Source: Baffinella frigidus
Taxonomy: Eukaryota > Cryptophyceae > Cryptomonadales > Baffinellaceae
Assembly (NCBI GenBank): GCA_026770585.1
Contig: MU646736.1
Coordinates: forward strand, 78,972-108,925
DNA length: 29,954 nt
Direction of reading: 5' to 3'
In this document: piece by piece, positions 1 through 11,200 of the stretch
Layout: each line of letters starts with the position of its first letter
How positions within the stretch are numbered: position 1 is the stretch's first letter
The notes under the pieces: generated by a model
The model's input: the letters and a program-made list of their open reading frames with translations, nothing else
What the model was told of the DNA's origin: nothing
The model's database searches: none
Translations under genes and position numbers: made by a program

Positions 1-560
1 CGCCGCCGCCCCCCTCCCCCGTAGCCATTATCCCCCCCCCCGTAGCCACTCTCCTGGTGCTCTCGGACCCTGTGGTCCCTGGGGACGTGAATCTCTCGGA
101 GGGTTCGTTGGCCTCGCAGGGTTGGATGCTCTCGGAGGGTCTGTTGGCGTTGGTCGTGGTCTCGGAGGGTCTGGAGGTGTTCCAACGAACGGTGGAGTTG
201 CTGGTGGAGGAACACCGCATTCGACAGAAACGAGCGATCCAACGAGCGATCCAACACATCTCCTGGGTGGTCACGCCCCTCTGCACGCCCGCCCCTCTCC
301 CGCTCCAGCACGTGCCGGTCATCCCCCTCTTGGCGGCCATGGCCATTCTGTCGGTCAGCCTCTTCTTGGCGGCCGTGCCCGTTGTGTCGGACAGCCCCCT
401 CCTCTCGTTCGCGGCCGTAACTCTCACTCTCATGGCGGAGGTGGGCGTCGTGCCACGCGCGGTGCAGACCCTGCCCCCCCCCACCCCCATCCTCCTCCTC
501 ACCCGACAGGAAGTTCCCGTCAGACAGGAAGTGGCCATCAGCCTGCGGCCACTGCGACGG
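1..560. other. GC-rich stretch with no gene recognised
   Basis: The stretch is pyrimidine-rich and low in complexity, with a short repeated motif CTCGGAGGGT (about 61-175). Long frames are open on the plus strand, but they run straight into the minisatellite that follows and resemble no family I know. I see no convincing splice-bounded exon. Confidence 0.4.
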
Positions 561-569
561 AGAGGGGTG

Positions 570-1018
570 TGCGCTCCCGTCTCGAGGCGGGTCTCCTCGG
601 GACGGGTCTCTGGTTCCGTCCCGAGGTGGGCCTATCCTGTCATCCCGAGACGACCCCCTGCTGGTGTCCCGAGGCGGGCCCGCTCTGCTCCCATCCCGAG
701 ACGCGCCCCTGCTCCCATGCCGCGACTGGCCTCTGTTTCCGTCCCGAGACGCACCCCTGCTGCCGTCCCGAGGTGCACCTCTACTCCCATCTCGAGGTGC
801 GCCCCTGCTGTCATCCCGAGGCGGGCCTGTCCTTCCACCCCGAGGCGGGCCTCTGCTCCCGTCCCGAAGCGGGCCTGTCCTTCCATCCCGAGGCGGGTCT
901 CTGACGTCCCGAGACTGTCCTCTGCCGGCGCTCCCATAGCCGTCCTCCATGAAGGACCCATCCCGAGGCGGGCCTCTTCTGTTGTGCCGAGGACGGGCGT
1001 TCCTCGTGTCCTGAGGCG
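570..1018. repeat. Degenerate minisatellite, about 24-bp unit
   Basis: Units of the form CCCGAGGCGGGCCTNTGCTC repeat many times with substitutions and small indels. All frames are biased towards Pro, Arg and Ser and remain open by composition, which explains the long overlapping ORFs here on both strands. Confidence 0.8.
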
Positions 1019-1218
1019 GGCTGCTGCTCGCGTCGGCGTGCTCCATGCGCTCTGCGCGCGCCCAGTCCGCCACGTCCCGCCACTCGCCTGCCCCACATAG
1101 AGAGAGCCAGTCAGTCTGTCAGTTACCCCGTGAGTGCATATGTCAGTCAGTCAGTGTCAGTCCGCCACATCCCGCCACTCGCCTGCCCCACGGGGAAAAG
1201 ATGGCTTTACAACCCATC

Positions 1219-1277
1219 TAAAACAAGATTGCAATGTTTTGTACCACAGTAAAACAAGATTGCAATGTTTTGTACCA
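1219..1277. repeat. Two-copy 31-bp tandem repeat
   Basis: The block TAAAACAAGATTGCAATGTT and the eight bases after it occur at 1219 and again at 1250. The region is AT-rich compared with its surroundings. From 1280 to 2000 I see no supported gene. Confidence 0.8.
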
Positions 1278-2008
1278 ATTTTCGATGGTTTAAAAAAAAA
1301 TTGGACATGCCGGCTAAGATTCCCAGGAAATTGGTGGAAGTAACTGGAGTTTCCACAAAACCCCGTAGTGTCTAGTCCCCAATTTTTTTCCCAAATACCC
1401 GGCGGGATTGGATCTCCCTCTCAGTGGTGCTTCTACAGAGAATTCTCGGGAGGGGATTCCCCGTCCGCGGTCTGTTCAGAATCGTGAAGGTGCACCCCAA
1501 CTTGAAATCCGAGAACCACTCTGCAATCTCATAGTTACAGGATTGAAAAAAAGATGAGTAAAGCAATACGTTCTGGTACAAATTTTAAAACTCATAGGCT
1601 TGTACAAAGGAATTGGAGTTTTAATCGTGTAGGACTGAGGAAAGTGGAAGAGCGGGGCGATACCGAAACACGAGCGGAGCAGGTGCGTTGCCCTCAGAAT
1701 CAATACCGCGCCCGCTCGCATCCGTAGCCGCCTGTCATTCGAGAAAGTCAATAAGGTTTAGGTTTACTTATACCGAAATTTGGTTTCGTTAAATTATTTT
1801 CGTCACCACCAGGTCAATAAGTTCATCAGTCTCTCATAAAGCAAAGGCTGTCTCGAGCAGCCCACGTAGCAGCCACCGCCACCTTTCTCTCCCCGATTGC
1901 CGGGAGAGATTGTTCACACGTTACTGACGAAAGAATTCGCAATTGGTGTACCAGGATCGTTGAGATTCACCGATTCCCGAAGGCACGGGTGGCTGCGAAG
2001 TGGGACCT

Positions 2009-2205
2009 CCCGTCGCCTCTCATCTCTCCTCTTATCACAATGGTGGCGTGGCTGGCCGTATCGAGACTCGAGACAGCCGGTGCTTCGACGCTCTTGCGCG
2101 GGTGAGAATGGTATGCGCGTGTCCTGGCAGGGTTTACCGTTGAAAACACAGCCAGGCACGCCACCACTGGGTCGAGAGGAGAAAGGAGAGACGAGAGGCG
2201 ACGGG
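2009..2205. mobile_element. Foldback element with about 50-bp imperfect arms (MITE-like)
   Basis: The left arm (2009-2055) starts CCCGTCGCCTCTC and ends GGTGGCGTGGCTGG. The right arm (2149-2205) is its imperfect reverse complement, with CAGCCAGGCACGCCACCA at its start and GAGAGGCGACGGG at its end. The central ~95 bp is unique. No transposase is encoded. I could not define a target-site duplication, so calling it a MITE is inference. Confidence 0.6.
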
Positions 2206-2344
2206 AGGGGCACCTTGCGCCCGCCTTCATGACCACCCGCCAAGCCCCGAGGCTCCCTTGCACCAGCACCCTCTCATGCACCCCCCCCACCCGCCCGCAG
2301 CCCCCCCCCCACCCCCAGTGCTTCGCGGCCACGCGCCACCTGCT

Positions 2345-2530
2345 TTCAGGTTTCGGGTTTCGAATTTCGGGTTTCGGGTTTCGAATTTCGGGTTTTGTGT
2401 TTCGGGTTTCGGGTTCCGGGTTTCGTGTTTCGTGTTTCGTGCTTGGGGTTTGAGGTTTGAGGTTTGGGGTTTTGAGGTTTGGGGTTTGGGGTTTGGGGTT
2501 TGGGGTTTCTTGTTTTGGGTTTCGGGGTTC
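2345..2530. repeat. Telomere-like heptamer array, TTTCGGG then TTTGGGG variants
   Basis: About 26 heptamers of the G-rich strand type occur here, first TTTCGGG and later TTTGGGG, instead of the TTTAGGG seen elsewhere in the window. This is an interstitial, degenerate array and not a chromosome end. Positions 2530-2740 downstream are GC-rich and Arg-biased in every frame; no gene is supported. Confidence 0.85.
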
Positions 2531-2818
2531 GGGTATCAACGCGGAGAGGGCGCGGTGTGCCGCGAGGCGGACGCGGCGGGTCATCAGGAGACTGACGCGC
2601 GCGAGAAGCTCGTCGCGTGCTGTCGACGTCCGGAGCGCCGTCAACGCCCACAGCCGCAGCCCCCTGCTTGTGGCAAGCGCGAGAGAGAGACGTCAGTTTC
2701 TTGGAGATCTCTCTAGGGGTTAGGACGAACGCGCTCCGGGAACCTCATGGCGATAACTGTCCAAACCCCTCCACCGTACATCATCAAGTGTGCGAGAAGA
2801 GGTGGGGGTAGATGGCTA

Positions 2819-2945
2819 TTCCAACATCGTACCCCATCTTCCCTCTATCCGAGCCCCCTCACTCCTAACTGGCTTGGCCTGGTTGAGCGTTTAGAACTGG
2901 CTTAGGGGTTCCAACAACGTACCCCAAACTCCCCTCTATTCGATT
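2819..2945. repeat. Imperfect 90-bp direct repeat
   Basis: The motif TTCCAACATCGTACCCCATC at 2819 recurs as TTCCAACAACGTACCCCAAA at 2909, each followed by a CCTCTAT(C/T)CGA motif. No gene is seen from 2740 to 3760. Confidence 0.6.
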
Positions 2946-3767
2946 TAGTTTCGAGCACTTGAGGTCCTTAGTTCGAGCCCTCTCTGGACGCCTTAAGTTC
3001 ATGGTCCGACGTCATAAGTTCAATACAAGTCTCTTCTCTATTCGAACCCGAAACCCTAACTGGCGTGACCTGGCGAGGGCGCGGCGCCTCGAGCGGAGCA
3101 CGAGCAGAGCCTGTATCCGGAACCTCGCTCGGTACGCCCTGCCATTCACACCGCCGCCGCCTCACCATCCACTACCGCCAGGCAAGACGGTGACGCTGTC
3201 ACTCCGGACGGCGGGAGACCCTGCTTCTCACATCACGCGGGGAAAACAATACGATGCATGTCGGCGGGAAGCGATTGCGTGGCGGTGGGGCTGATGGGTT
3301 GAGGGGGTGGCAAGCTCACTTGATGAAGCCCGCCCAGCGTCGGAACAGCCAGCGGAGCACCAGCCGCTCTCTGCGATTGACGCGCGCGAACAGGGGCGGG
3401 TCAGGCCAAGCTACGAGTATCAGGTCAGCACGCCGATCCATGTGCCGAGGCAGAGGTAGACAGGGCACCTGCCTCATTCAGCTGTGTGGGGACGCGGCCA
3501 AAGGTACACCGAGCGATGTGATGTGTGGACCTGACGTGTCTCGGTGGTCCGTGGCTTCGGGATTCCAAGAAAGGGGGACCTGCGCGATGCGGAGCGGCGT
3601 GCTCTCGCTCTCAATCGGACCAGGCGGCGCCACGCGTAGAAGTCGTGGCGGAGAGCGCTTGCCCGCGACATCCCGCGAAGATCCCGGTCTCCTCCGTGTC
3701 CCGCCCTTCCACGAACAAGCGAACTCTGGAACAGACGGCCCGCCTCGAATCCTCAGTCGGATTTTTT

Positions 3768-3810
3768 AGGTCAGCTCCCGTAAGGGGATTGCACAGACGG
3801 GAGCTGACCT
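3768..3810. repeat. Perfect 14-bp inverted repeat (hairpin)
   Basis: AGGTCAGCTCCCGT (3768-3781) pairs perfectly with ACGGGAGCTGACCT (3797-3810) across a 15-nt loop. A run of six Ts precedes it. It could be a small foldback remnant or an RNA hairpin; no gene context tells which. Confidence 0.75.
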
Positions 3811-4744
3811 TAACCAGTTTGTTCCACTACCCCCTCCAAGTACAAATTTGTAAAGTAACCCTTCAAAAATTGATCCTTTCCACCAAGCGGCGTCCTCATC
3901 GGTACCTTCGAAATGCGCTTCCCCGGCGTACGGCGCCTCCGCCGTCCGACAGTCCGCCCCCGCGACGCAGGGCGGGGTCCATTTCGCGGCGGGCCGACAC
4001 CCTACATCGCCTTTATGCTGATCTTCGCCCTCATAGATTGGGCCGTCAGAAATTACGTCCCGTCATCGACGGATGAGGGAGCGGACGGGGTGAGAGGCTG
4101 GCTGGAACAGCGCCGCTCCCGGGTGCTGCGCCCTCCTGCCCTCCATTTCTATCCCTGGCCACGCCCTTGCACCTCCTTCGCACCCTCGAAATGCCGATTC
4201 CATCAGAGGATGGGAGCTGACGCTAACATCCATTGGTGGCGAAACTGTCCAAGCTCTCCTCACCCCCTTCCCTGTCGGCAGGCTGCAAGAATTCCAGAAG
4301 CGACTCCCCCGCTGCATCTTTCTGGCTTATTGCTCTACCCTCCAGGTGCCTCTCAAGCATTTTCGCATGTCTCACATTCAACCTGAGACAGATCCTTCAA
4401 TGCGACACCCTCAACCCTCAACCCTCAACCACCCCCACAGAAGCGCCCAAGACCGCTAACCCCTGCAACCACTTCCCCCGCCTGCATGTCTGCCAGGGCT
4501 GGTGGCGGCAACGAACCTGTCTCTCAGAGTGAGTCTCTTTAATGCGGCCACCTCCCATTGCAGGGTTTCATCACCACCACCATCTCACCACCGGTTGAGG
4601 GTTGAGGTGGCTGGGCGCCCAACCCCCCAGCCGCACTCGAAGAAAGGTGACCCACTTGATACGTCTCAGGTTTGTGCGGCGGTATGTAGATGCTTGAATG
4701 CACCTTGCTTGCAGTGCAGAGAGGCTTGACCTCTTGATGGTGAG

Positions 4745-5215
4745 ATGCACCAACCCCGCAGAGTCAATATCAAGTGGTCAAAGGTGTCAACCGACACGGT
4801 GCAGTCGGTGAATCGAAGTCATGAGTCGGTTGTAGCCGCATCCGAAGCAACCTCAAGCATCTCACCACCAAACCCCGCAGAGTAAACATCAAGTGATCAC
4901 AGGTGTCAACAGACGCGGTCCACTCTTCCTATCGAAGTCATCAGTCGGTTTTACCCGCATCCTCACCATCCGCAAACATCTCACCACCAAACCCGCAGGT
5001 ACATCCGCGCGAGAAAACCCAGTGGGGGGCGCGGGGGCAGCGACGACAGAGGCTTGACCTGTTGAGTGTTGATGGTCCATCGACGCTGGACCCAGGATGC
5101 TCATCAACATCAAGTGGTCAGGGCTGTCAACCGACGCGGCACAGTCGCCGTATCAAACTCGTTGTTCGGTTGTACCCACAGGTACACCCGCGAGAGAACC
5201 CCCCGCGGGGCGCGC
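4745..5215. repeat. Complex repeat, about 118-bp unit in three diverged copies
   Basis: Copies begin near 4753, 4871 and 5095 and share motifs such as AACATCAAGTGGTCA, GTGTCAACCGACGCGG and TCGGTTGTACCC. The third copy is open in a frame reading INIKWSGLSTDAAQS and ends CCCACAG followed by GTACACC. The second copy has a stop at the matching Trp. The layout resembles the exon-plus-decayed-copies pattern seen elsewhere, but I do not recognise the peptide and cannot confirm a gene. Confidence 0.55.
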
Positions 5216-5573
5216 GTTCGCAGCGACACCCCTCCCACACCCCTCCACCTTCTACGCCACCCCCGGCCCGCCGCACATAACCCTCTCGGCACCCTTCGCG
5301 ACCCCCGTGTGGGATCCACCACCGCCCCCTCTCGCGCTGCCCGCCGGGGCGGCACCCGTCGAGGGGGGCGCTCTTCCAGCCGCCGGGGCACACCTCGCGT
5401 CTACACCTCCTCCTCCTCCTCCTCCTCCAAGAGAGCTCTCCGCGACGCTCACGGGGAGAGCGACGCCTCTCCACGACCCGGTGGGGGTGGGGGGAGGGGG
5501 GGAGGAGAGGGCGGGGGGGGGGGAGGCGACGCTGGAGCCTGGGTGGCTCCCCCCCCTCTCCGCTGAGGCAAAG

Positions 5574-5648
5574 ATGGCCTTGCTCCCGGAACGACCAGCT
5601 GGGTATAAAAAGGACGGATGGAACTTCCGGGGGAAAGGCCACCCGAAG
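5574..5648 (+). CDS. Possible first coding exon of an unknown gene
   Basis: The ATG at 5574 lies in the context GCAAAGATGG and opens 25 codons (MALLPERPAGYKKDGWNFRG, then KGHPK) ending AAG|GTCACC, a plausible phase-0 donor. The next supported phase-0 exon on this strand is at 7688, so it could be the start of that gene. The same bases contain TATAAAAAG, so an alternative is a core promoter. No homology is recognised. The assignment rests only on codon texture, start context and donor. Confidence 0.3.
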
Positions 5649-5994
5649 GTCACCACCAGCCCTCACGGAAAGACCAAATCGTCGATTTTCAAACCTCAGA
5701 TTCACCTTGTAGAGACCCCAGATCTGGGGTGTCTGTGTCAACTTAAGCCCCAATCTTGGTGCAAGACGGGACGCGCCTACCACTACCTAGACCCTAATCC
5801 CTGAACCCTCAACCCGAAAGCACAGGAGCCTTCCCATGAGTGTTGGCCAACCAGATCTGTCCCTTTTGCACCACCTGCCTTATTTAGCCATCAAAAGTTG
5901 ACATTCAACAGGTTATGATAAATGGCGCCAAAAATTGACACGACAGCAGCAGGCTCCTCGTACAAAGACAGCTGGGAGAAGCAAGCAGCGAGGG

Positions 5995-5999
<5 letters not shown>

Positions 6000-6038
<39 letters not shown>
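6000..6038. repeat. (GA)n microsatellite
   Basis: An uninterrupted dinucleotide run. No gene is supported from 5650 to 7687. Imperfect copies of a 30-bp motif containing AGGCATGCC lie at about 6299 and 6379. Confidence 0.9.
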
Positions 6039-6042
<4 letters not shown>

Positions 6043-6746
6043 GGCAGGAGTTCACCATAATGTCTCCATCTTCATAGGCGAGGCCACTCAATTCAAACCG
6101 TGTTTTTGCTATTTTGGGATGGGTTTCCTCCTATATTAAAGCTGTGTCGAAGCTACTATAGCAAAATAAGAGAGACACCACCCTTAAGGTAGCATAAACG
6201 GCGGTTTAAATTGAGTGGGCACACACATTATTCTGGCAGGACGAGGAGGAGGAGGAGGCGGGACAAGAGGGGACGCCCCACCAGCATGTCCCCGACAACA
6301 CCAAAATCGTCCAGGCATGCCACCCGCTGCCCCCGAACCCCTCAACCCCAGACGACACACCTCAAACTCGAAGCCTCCCCAAAATGGTCGAGGCATGCCT
6401 CCCGCTGACCCGAGGCGTAGTTTCCTCCGAGGCGGAGTTGACCCACACAGTTGACCCTAACTTCATCTGGATGCCCCACCAAGAGGACCATCGTCCAGGT
6501 GTGTCCCGAGAGAATTTCCTGCGTGAAACTCGCCTCGCCACAACACATATTTAGAGCAGACCCTCCAGTACAAGAGGGCAACTGAACTGCTTTGATGGCG
6601 AATTCAGTGTTAATCAGGCAGAGCTAGGTGCCACGAGCTGCTCGGAACCGTGATTTCCCCAGAGAACCTCACCTCTGCCGCGCCACACCATCCGGGCGTG
6701 CATCCGGGCGTAGCCCCCGCCCTCCCGGCGGGAGTCCCATTCATAG

Positions 6747-6814
6747 CGAGAGAGAGAGAGAGCGAGAGAGAGCGAGAGAGAGCGAGAGAGAGAGCGCGAG
6801 AGAGAGAGCGAGCG

Positions 6815-6870
<56 letters not shown>
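6747..6870. repeat. (GA)n microsatellite with GC interruptions
   Basis: About 120 bp of GAGAGA with GAGC interruptions. The long acidic/basic frames through it on both strands follow from the repeat. Confidence 0.9.
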
Positions 6871-6871
<1 letters not shown>

Positions 6872-6950
6872 ATCCCATGCACCTTTGTGACACCACGACC
6901 CCTGGGTCGCAGTGCCATCTTCACTTTCGTTTACGTTTTTTTTGCTGTCG

Positions 6951-6994
6951 CCTAAACCCTAAACCTCTAAACCCCAAACCCTAAATCCTGATCC

Positions 6995-7025
<31 letters not shown>

Positions 7026-7125
7026 GACCCTCAACCCTCAACCCTCAACCCTCAACCCCAAACCCCAAACACCAAACCCTAAACCCTAAACCCTAAACCC
7101 TACACCCCAAAACCTGAACCCTGAA
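6951..7125. repeat. Interstitial telomere-like array, CCCTAAA / CCCTCAA
   Basis: Heptamers CCCTAAA and CCCTCAA alternate with variants such as CCCCAAA. The C-rich strand is on plus, the same strand as the gene that follows. Confidence 0.9.
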
Positions 7126-7126
7126 T

Positions 7127-7700
7127 GGCGTGATGTTTCTGAGTGACACGAGAGTGGAGCACGACAGGAGCGAAGCAAGGCAACACTAGCGGGCGCGAGT
7201 GATGTTTCTGAGTGACGCGCGAGTGGTGCACAACATCAACTGAGCAAAGTGGAACTAGCGGGCGAGAGTGATGTTCCTGAGTGACTCGAGTGGTGCATGC
7301 CAGGAGCGTACGTTGTTTCGCGGTGGTCACCGCGCACGTCGAACCAAGTCAGATTCCTGAGTGCCTCGCATGAAGTGATCCTCCTGAGTGACTCGAGAAC
7401 GTTCTCGCACGGCAAGAGCTAAGCAAGGCGGAACTAGCGGCAGAGACAGAGACGCTCAGGCTGGGGCAGTCCGGGTGGTTGGTTGCGTGCAGGTTGCGGG
7501 TGGGTGCGGGAGGGGTGGTGTGCGTGTGGGTGCGCTCCTCCCCTCGGGTGGTGTGCGATTGCGGAGGGGTGTTCTGAGTGTTGGTGGTCACGCACCATTT
7601 TGACATTCTGTTTGGTGTGCGTTGTTTTCGGTGTCACCAGTTGAATCACGTGATGTTCCTGAGTGACGCGAGAGGGATGCACACCAGGAGCTGAGCAAAG
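7127..7700 (+). repeat. 66-80-bp repeat carrying copies of an acceptor-side exon edge
   Basis: Units contain GTGATGTTTCTGAGTGAC followed by an (A/C)AGGAGC.(A)AGCAA motif (about 7130, 7198, 7268, 7380 and 7650). The last copy runs into the open exon at 7688-7765. Earlier copies reproduce the CAG acceptor and first codons of that exon (GAGCTGAGCAAAGCGGA) with substitutions. Confidence 0.7.
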
Positions 7701-8236
7701 CGGAGATAGCGGCAGAGACGCTCAGGCTGGGGCACACGCCCGTCCCGCGCTTTCGACCCGAGCAGGTTGCGAGCCCCATCCAAGTCCAACCCTTGCACCC
7801 ACGTCCCCTGCCTATCTATGTATCTACCGTCTTACGCGGTTCTGAGGGTGGGTGCGGGCGTAGTGAGGGGTTTCTGGGTGGGTATGCAGAAGTCTCTCTC
7901 TCAAGAAGTCTCTGTCTCAAGACGTCTCTCTCAATCTCTCTCTCAATCTCTCTCTCAATCTCTCTCTCAATCTCTCTCTGAATCTCTCTTTGAATGTCTC
8001 TCTGTATTTCTCTCTCTGGGGGAGGCAGACGGCCCGCCTGCAGACAGAGCTGGACGCGCGCCTGGCAACCCTGCTAGTTACCTAGCTAGCTAGGTAGCGG
8101 CAGTAGTTGCAACACTTGGAGTAGTGAGGGGCTTCTGATGGGGTGTGGGGGTGGTCAGTGACGCGCTTGTGTGGGAGGGTGTGTGTTCGGGTAGGGAGGC
8201 GCTTCTGAGGGTGTGTGTGGGGGTCTCTCTCTCACG

Positions 8237-8282
<46 letters not shown>

Positions 8283-11200
8283 GGGTGGCAGGCGGCTCGG
8301 CTGCAGGCAGAGCTAGACGCGCGGCTTGCAGCAGCAACCGCGTGGCAAAGACAGGACCACCTGCAACCTCCCCCCCCTCCCGCAGCCACTCCAGCACCGC
8401 AACCCCCCCTCCCTCCCTCCCCGCGCGCTGAGACAGTCATTCATCAACAAGAACGTCTCGCGGAGGAGGCCCACGGGGTGGTCCCTGCCTGGAAACCACC
8501 CCCGAAGGTGCGATACCCCCCCCCCTCCCTGAGAGAGAGACCATGCGCCCCCCCCCCCTGTGAGAGAGAGGTGTGGGTGTCATGTGTGATGCCTTGCGTG
8601 CGGATGCGAACAGTACTGAGGCATGTTTGGAAGGGTGCGAAGTGGGGGTGGCCAGCCGGGCAGCTTGTCCGTGGTGAGGGACTCGTGGCGCATACACTTG
8701 CCGATCACGCATCTCCTGACTTGCGAGGAAGCACGAAGACGAGAGGTCAGTGACTTCTGATCTCTGAGTGACTTCTGACAAGTGACGTTTGATCCCTGCT
8801 ACAGACAGGAGAGCCATCGGCACCACCTTCCCTACTTCTTTCTGGTGATCTCCACCGCATCCCTGCATGTGCTTGCCTCCGTGCTTGTAGGTTCAGGGGT
8901 TTGGGGTGTGGGGTTGTACCAAACATCAGGCGTTGGTTCCCGTGCATCGCCACAAAGTGCGCGTTTGCGTCGGTGAAAAGTGGAAGCTGCTTCGAAACCA
9001 GGCAGCCGACCTGCACCCAAACCCTGACAAGCCTGCCGTGCGATGCGTGACGACAAGCCTGCCGTGCGATTCGTCACGAGTCTCGTGCCTCGCGTCTCGA
9101 TTTTCCAGAAAATTTCCCAGAACATTTCCAAGAACATTTGTGAAACATTTTTGAGCAACATTCTGAGAGAATTTCGCATGGGTGCAGGCAACGCGTCTGA
9201 CTCTGACTGGGGGAAGCTCCTGCAACGCAAGGTACGCTCGCCGAGCACGCGCCATCACTCTCTCGGCGTTGACGCTGCCTGTATGTGCTCATTGCTTCTC
9301 TGCAGACGTGCGTGTGTGCTGGCAGACGTGGCGAAAGTGAAAGTGTGTGTCCTCCTGGCAGACGTGGGGGGTGCCAAAAGATGATCTCGAAGCGCTCTGT
9401 GACTGGGTCATGCAGGTTCTTCCCCGACCCTGCACCCTCAACCCTGAACCCTACACCCTGAACCCTAATCCCCCAACCCTAAACCCTAATCCCCTAACCC
9501 TAAACCCTAACCCCTCAACCCTAAACCCTCAACCCTCAACCCTAAACCCTAAACCTTGAACCTTGAACCCTAAACACTAAACCCCAACCCCCAAACCCTA
9601 AACCCTAAACCCAATGGTACTCCTCGGGAACATCCCACTTGGCGGTGTCAACCCGAATCCCGAATTCCGAAACCAACCAGAGTCAAGGATTGAAAGAGCA
9701 CATTGACGGATGACGTCGAGCAAGACCCTGAGATACCTGGTCCCGAAGCGGGCCCATCCCAGCCATCCATTCATTCCTCAGGAGGTCTCCCCGTGCAACA
9801 CACTGGCCACGCGTCAGTTTTGTAAAGCGACTCTCTCTCTCTCTCTCTCCCTCTCTCTCTCTCTCTCCTTCCCTCTCTCTCTCTCTCTCTCTCTCTCGGC
9901 AGAGTCAAGGACTGAAGGAGCACATGGATGACTTCGAGCGGGACCCAGAGGATGCACAGCAGCTGGGCCTCAACGGCTTGGAATTCGGGGGCGCCGCCAC
10001 GTCTGCAACCCCCCCCCCCGTCAATTCACCCTGCCCGGTGAAAACCAGTGTTTTTTGTTTGATGTACCACAAATGTTGTTGATCAGGGACGGGAGAGAAC
10101 TGGGATGCGAACACACCACTGAACACAGAGGTGCGAACACACGAATGAACACAGAGGTGTTACACAACACTGAACACAGAGGAGGTGACGGACTCTGAGA
10201 TGCGTCACGCTGCAAGTATGCTCTTGCTTGACAATTGCTGGGTCAGATGCGTGACACCACCACGTTGGACAATCATACATTGAGATAAAGTGAGATCTGT
10301 CGCGGCGCAGGGTGCCCCCCCCGCGGGGGGGGCGGAAACGGGCCCTTCGTGTTTACCTGTCCAGTGTGTTCTGGTTACAGGCTGTGACATAAACTGAGAT
10401 CCTTTGCGGTGCAGGGTTGGATGTTTGGAGGTGGTGCAGGGATATTCGTGGCAACACGATGATGGGCAACCATCCCTTGACAGCATCGATGGTCAAACAT
10501 TCCTTGACAGAGAGTGGTGTGCGTTGCGGCGCAGGGTGGGCGGCGCGGGGGACGGAAACGGGTCAATACCGTTGGATATGCTCCAACGAGAAGAGCTGCT
10601 CAAGGTCAAGGCTCGCTTGAAATTGGCCGCCAGCAGGTATGCCTCGCGCAAACGCCCAACGTGATTTGCCTCTGAATAACTTCACTTCTCCTGTGTTCTG
10701 GTCTCTCGACCCTACTCACAAGTGTAAGTCGGGTTCACACCTCCTCTGTTCTCATCTTGAGACCTCCTGTGTGATCGACTCTCGTCCTGACACCTCCTCT
10801 TTGTTCTTCTTACACGTCACACCTCCTTTTCTGTCGTCTCTACTCGTGTATGACGCACAATGCATGACGCACACCAGGTTCCAGCGAAACGAGGGGCTGG
10901 ACCTGCAACGATTCGACGTTGGAATGGTCTCCGAAATCCGCGGAGAAGAGGAGTGCGCCGCACATTGCTTCTGCCGAGAATTCGTGCTCCACAGGGTGCG
11001 TCACGTCTCCTGGTTGCTTCTCCCCGCGGCAGCGCACATCAAAACAATCGCGGTGCATTGCTTCTGCCGCGAATTCCTGCTCCGAAAGGTGCTGTCTTAC
11101 AAGTGAAAGCAGGACTCACACCTCCTCTGTTCTCGTCTCTCGGCCCTATCTTACAAGTGTACGTTTTCTTCTGCCGCGAATTCGTACTCCAGAAGGTCGC

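Noticed and set aside
57-1100. Long open frames on both strands over the first kilobase
   Set aside because: They are created by a GC-rich minisatellite with no stops in any frame; there is no family resemblance and the frames compete with each other.
2346-2651. Minus-strand frames rich in Asn, Pro and Lys
   Set aside because: Translation of the TTTGGGG/TTTCGGG heptamers; the same artefact appears at 27735-28299.
2960-3060. GTTCGAGCC and TTCGAACCC motifs resembling tRNA T-loops
   Set aside because: No acceptor, D or anticodon arms could be built around them.
5585-5620. TATAAAAAG as a certain TATA box
   Set aside because: It lies inside an equally plausible coding exon, so I could not decide between the two.
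6951-7125. Chromosome end
   Set aside because: The telomere-like array is degenerate, internal, and one of many within introns.
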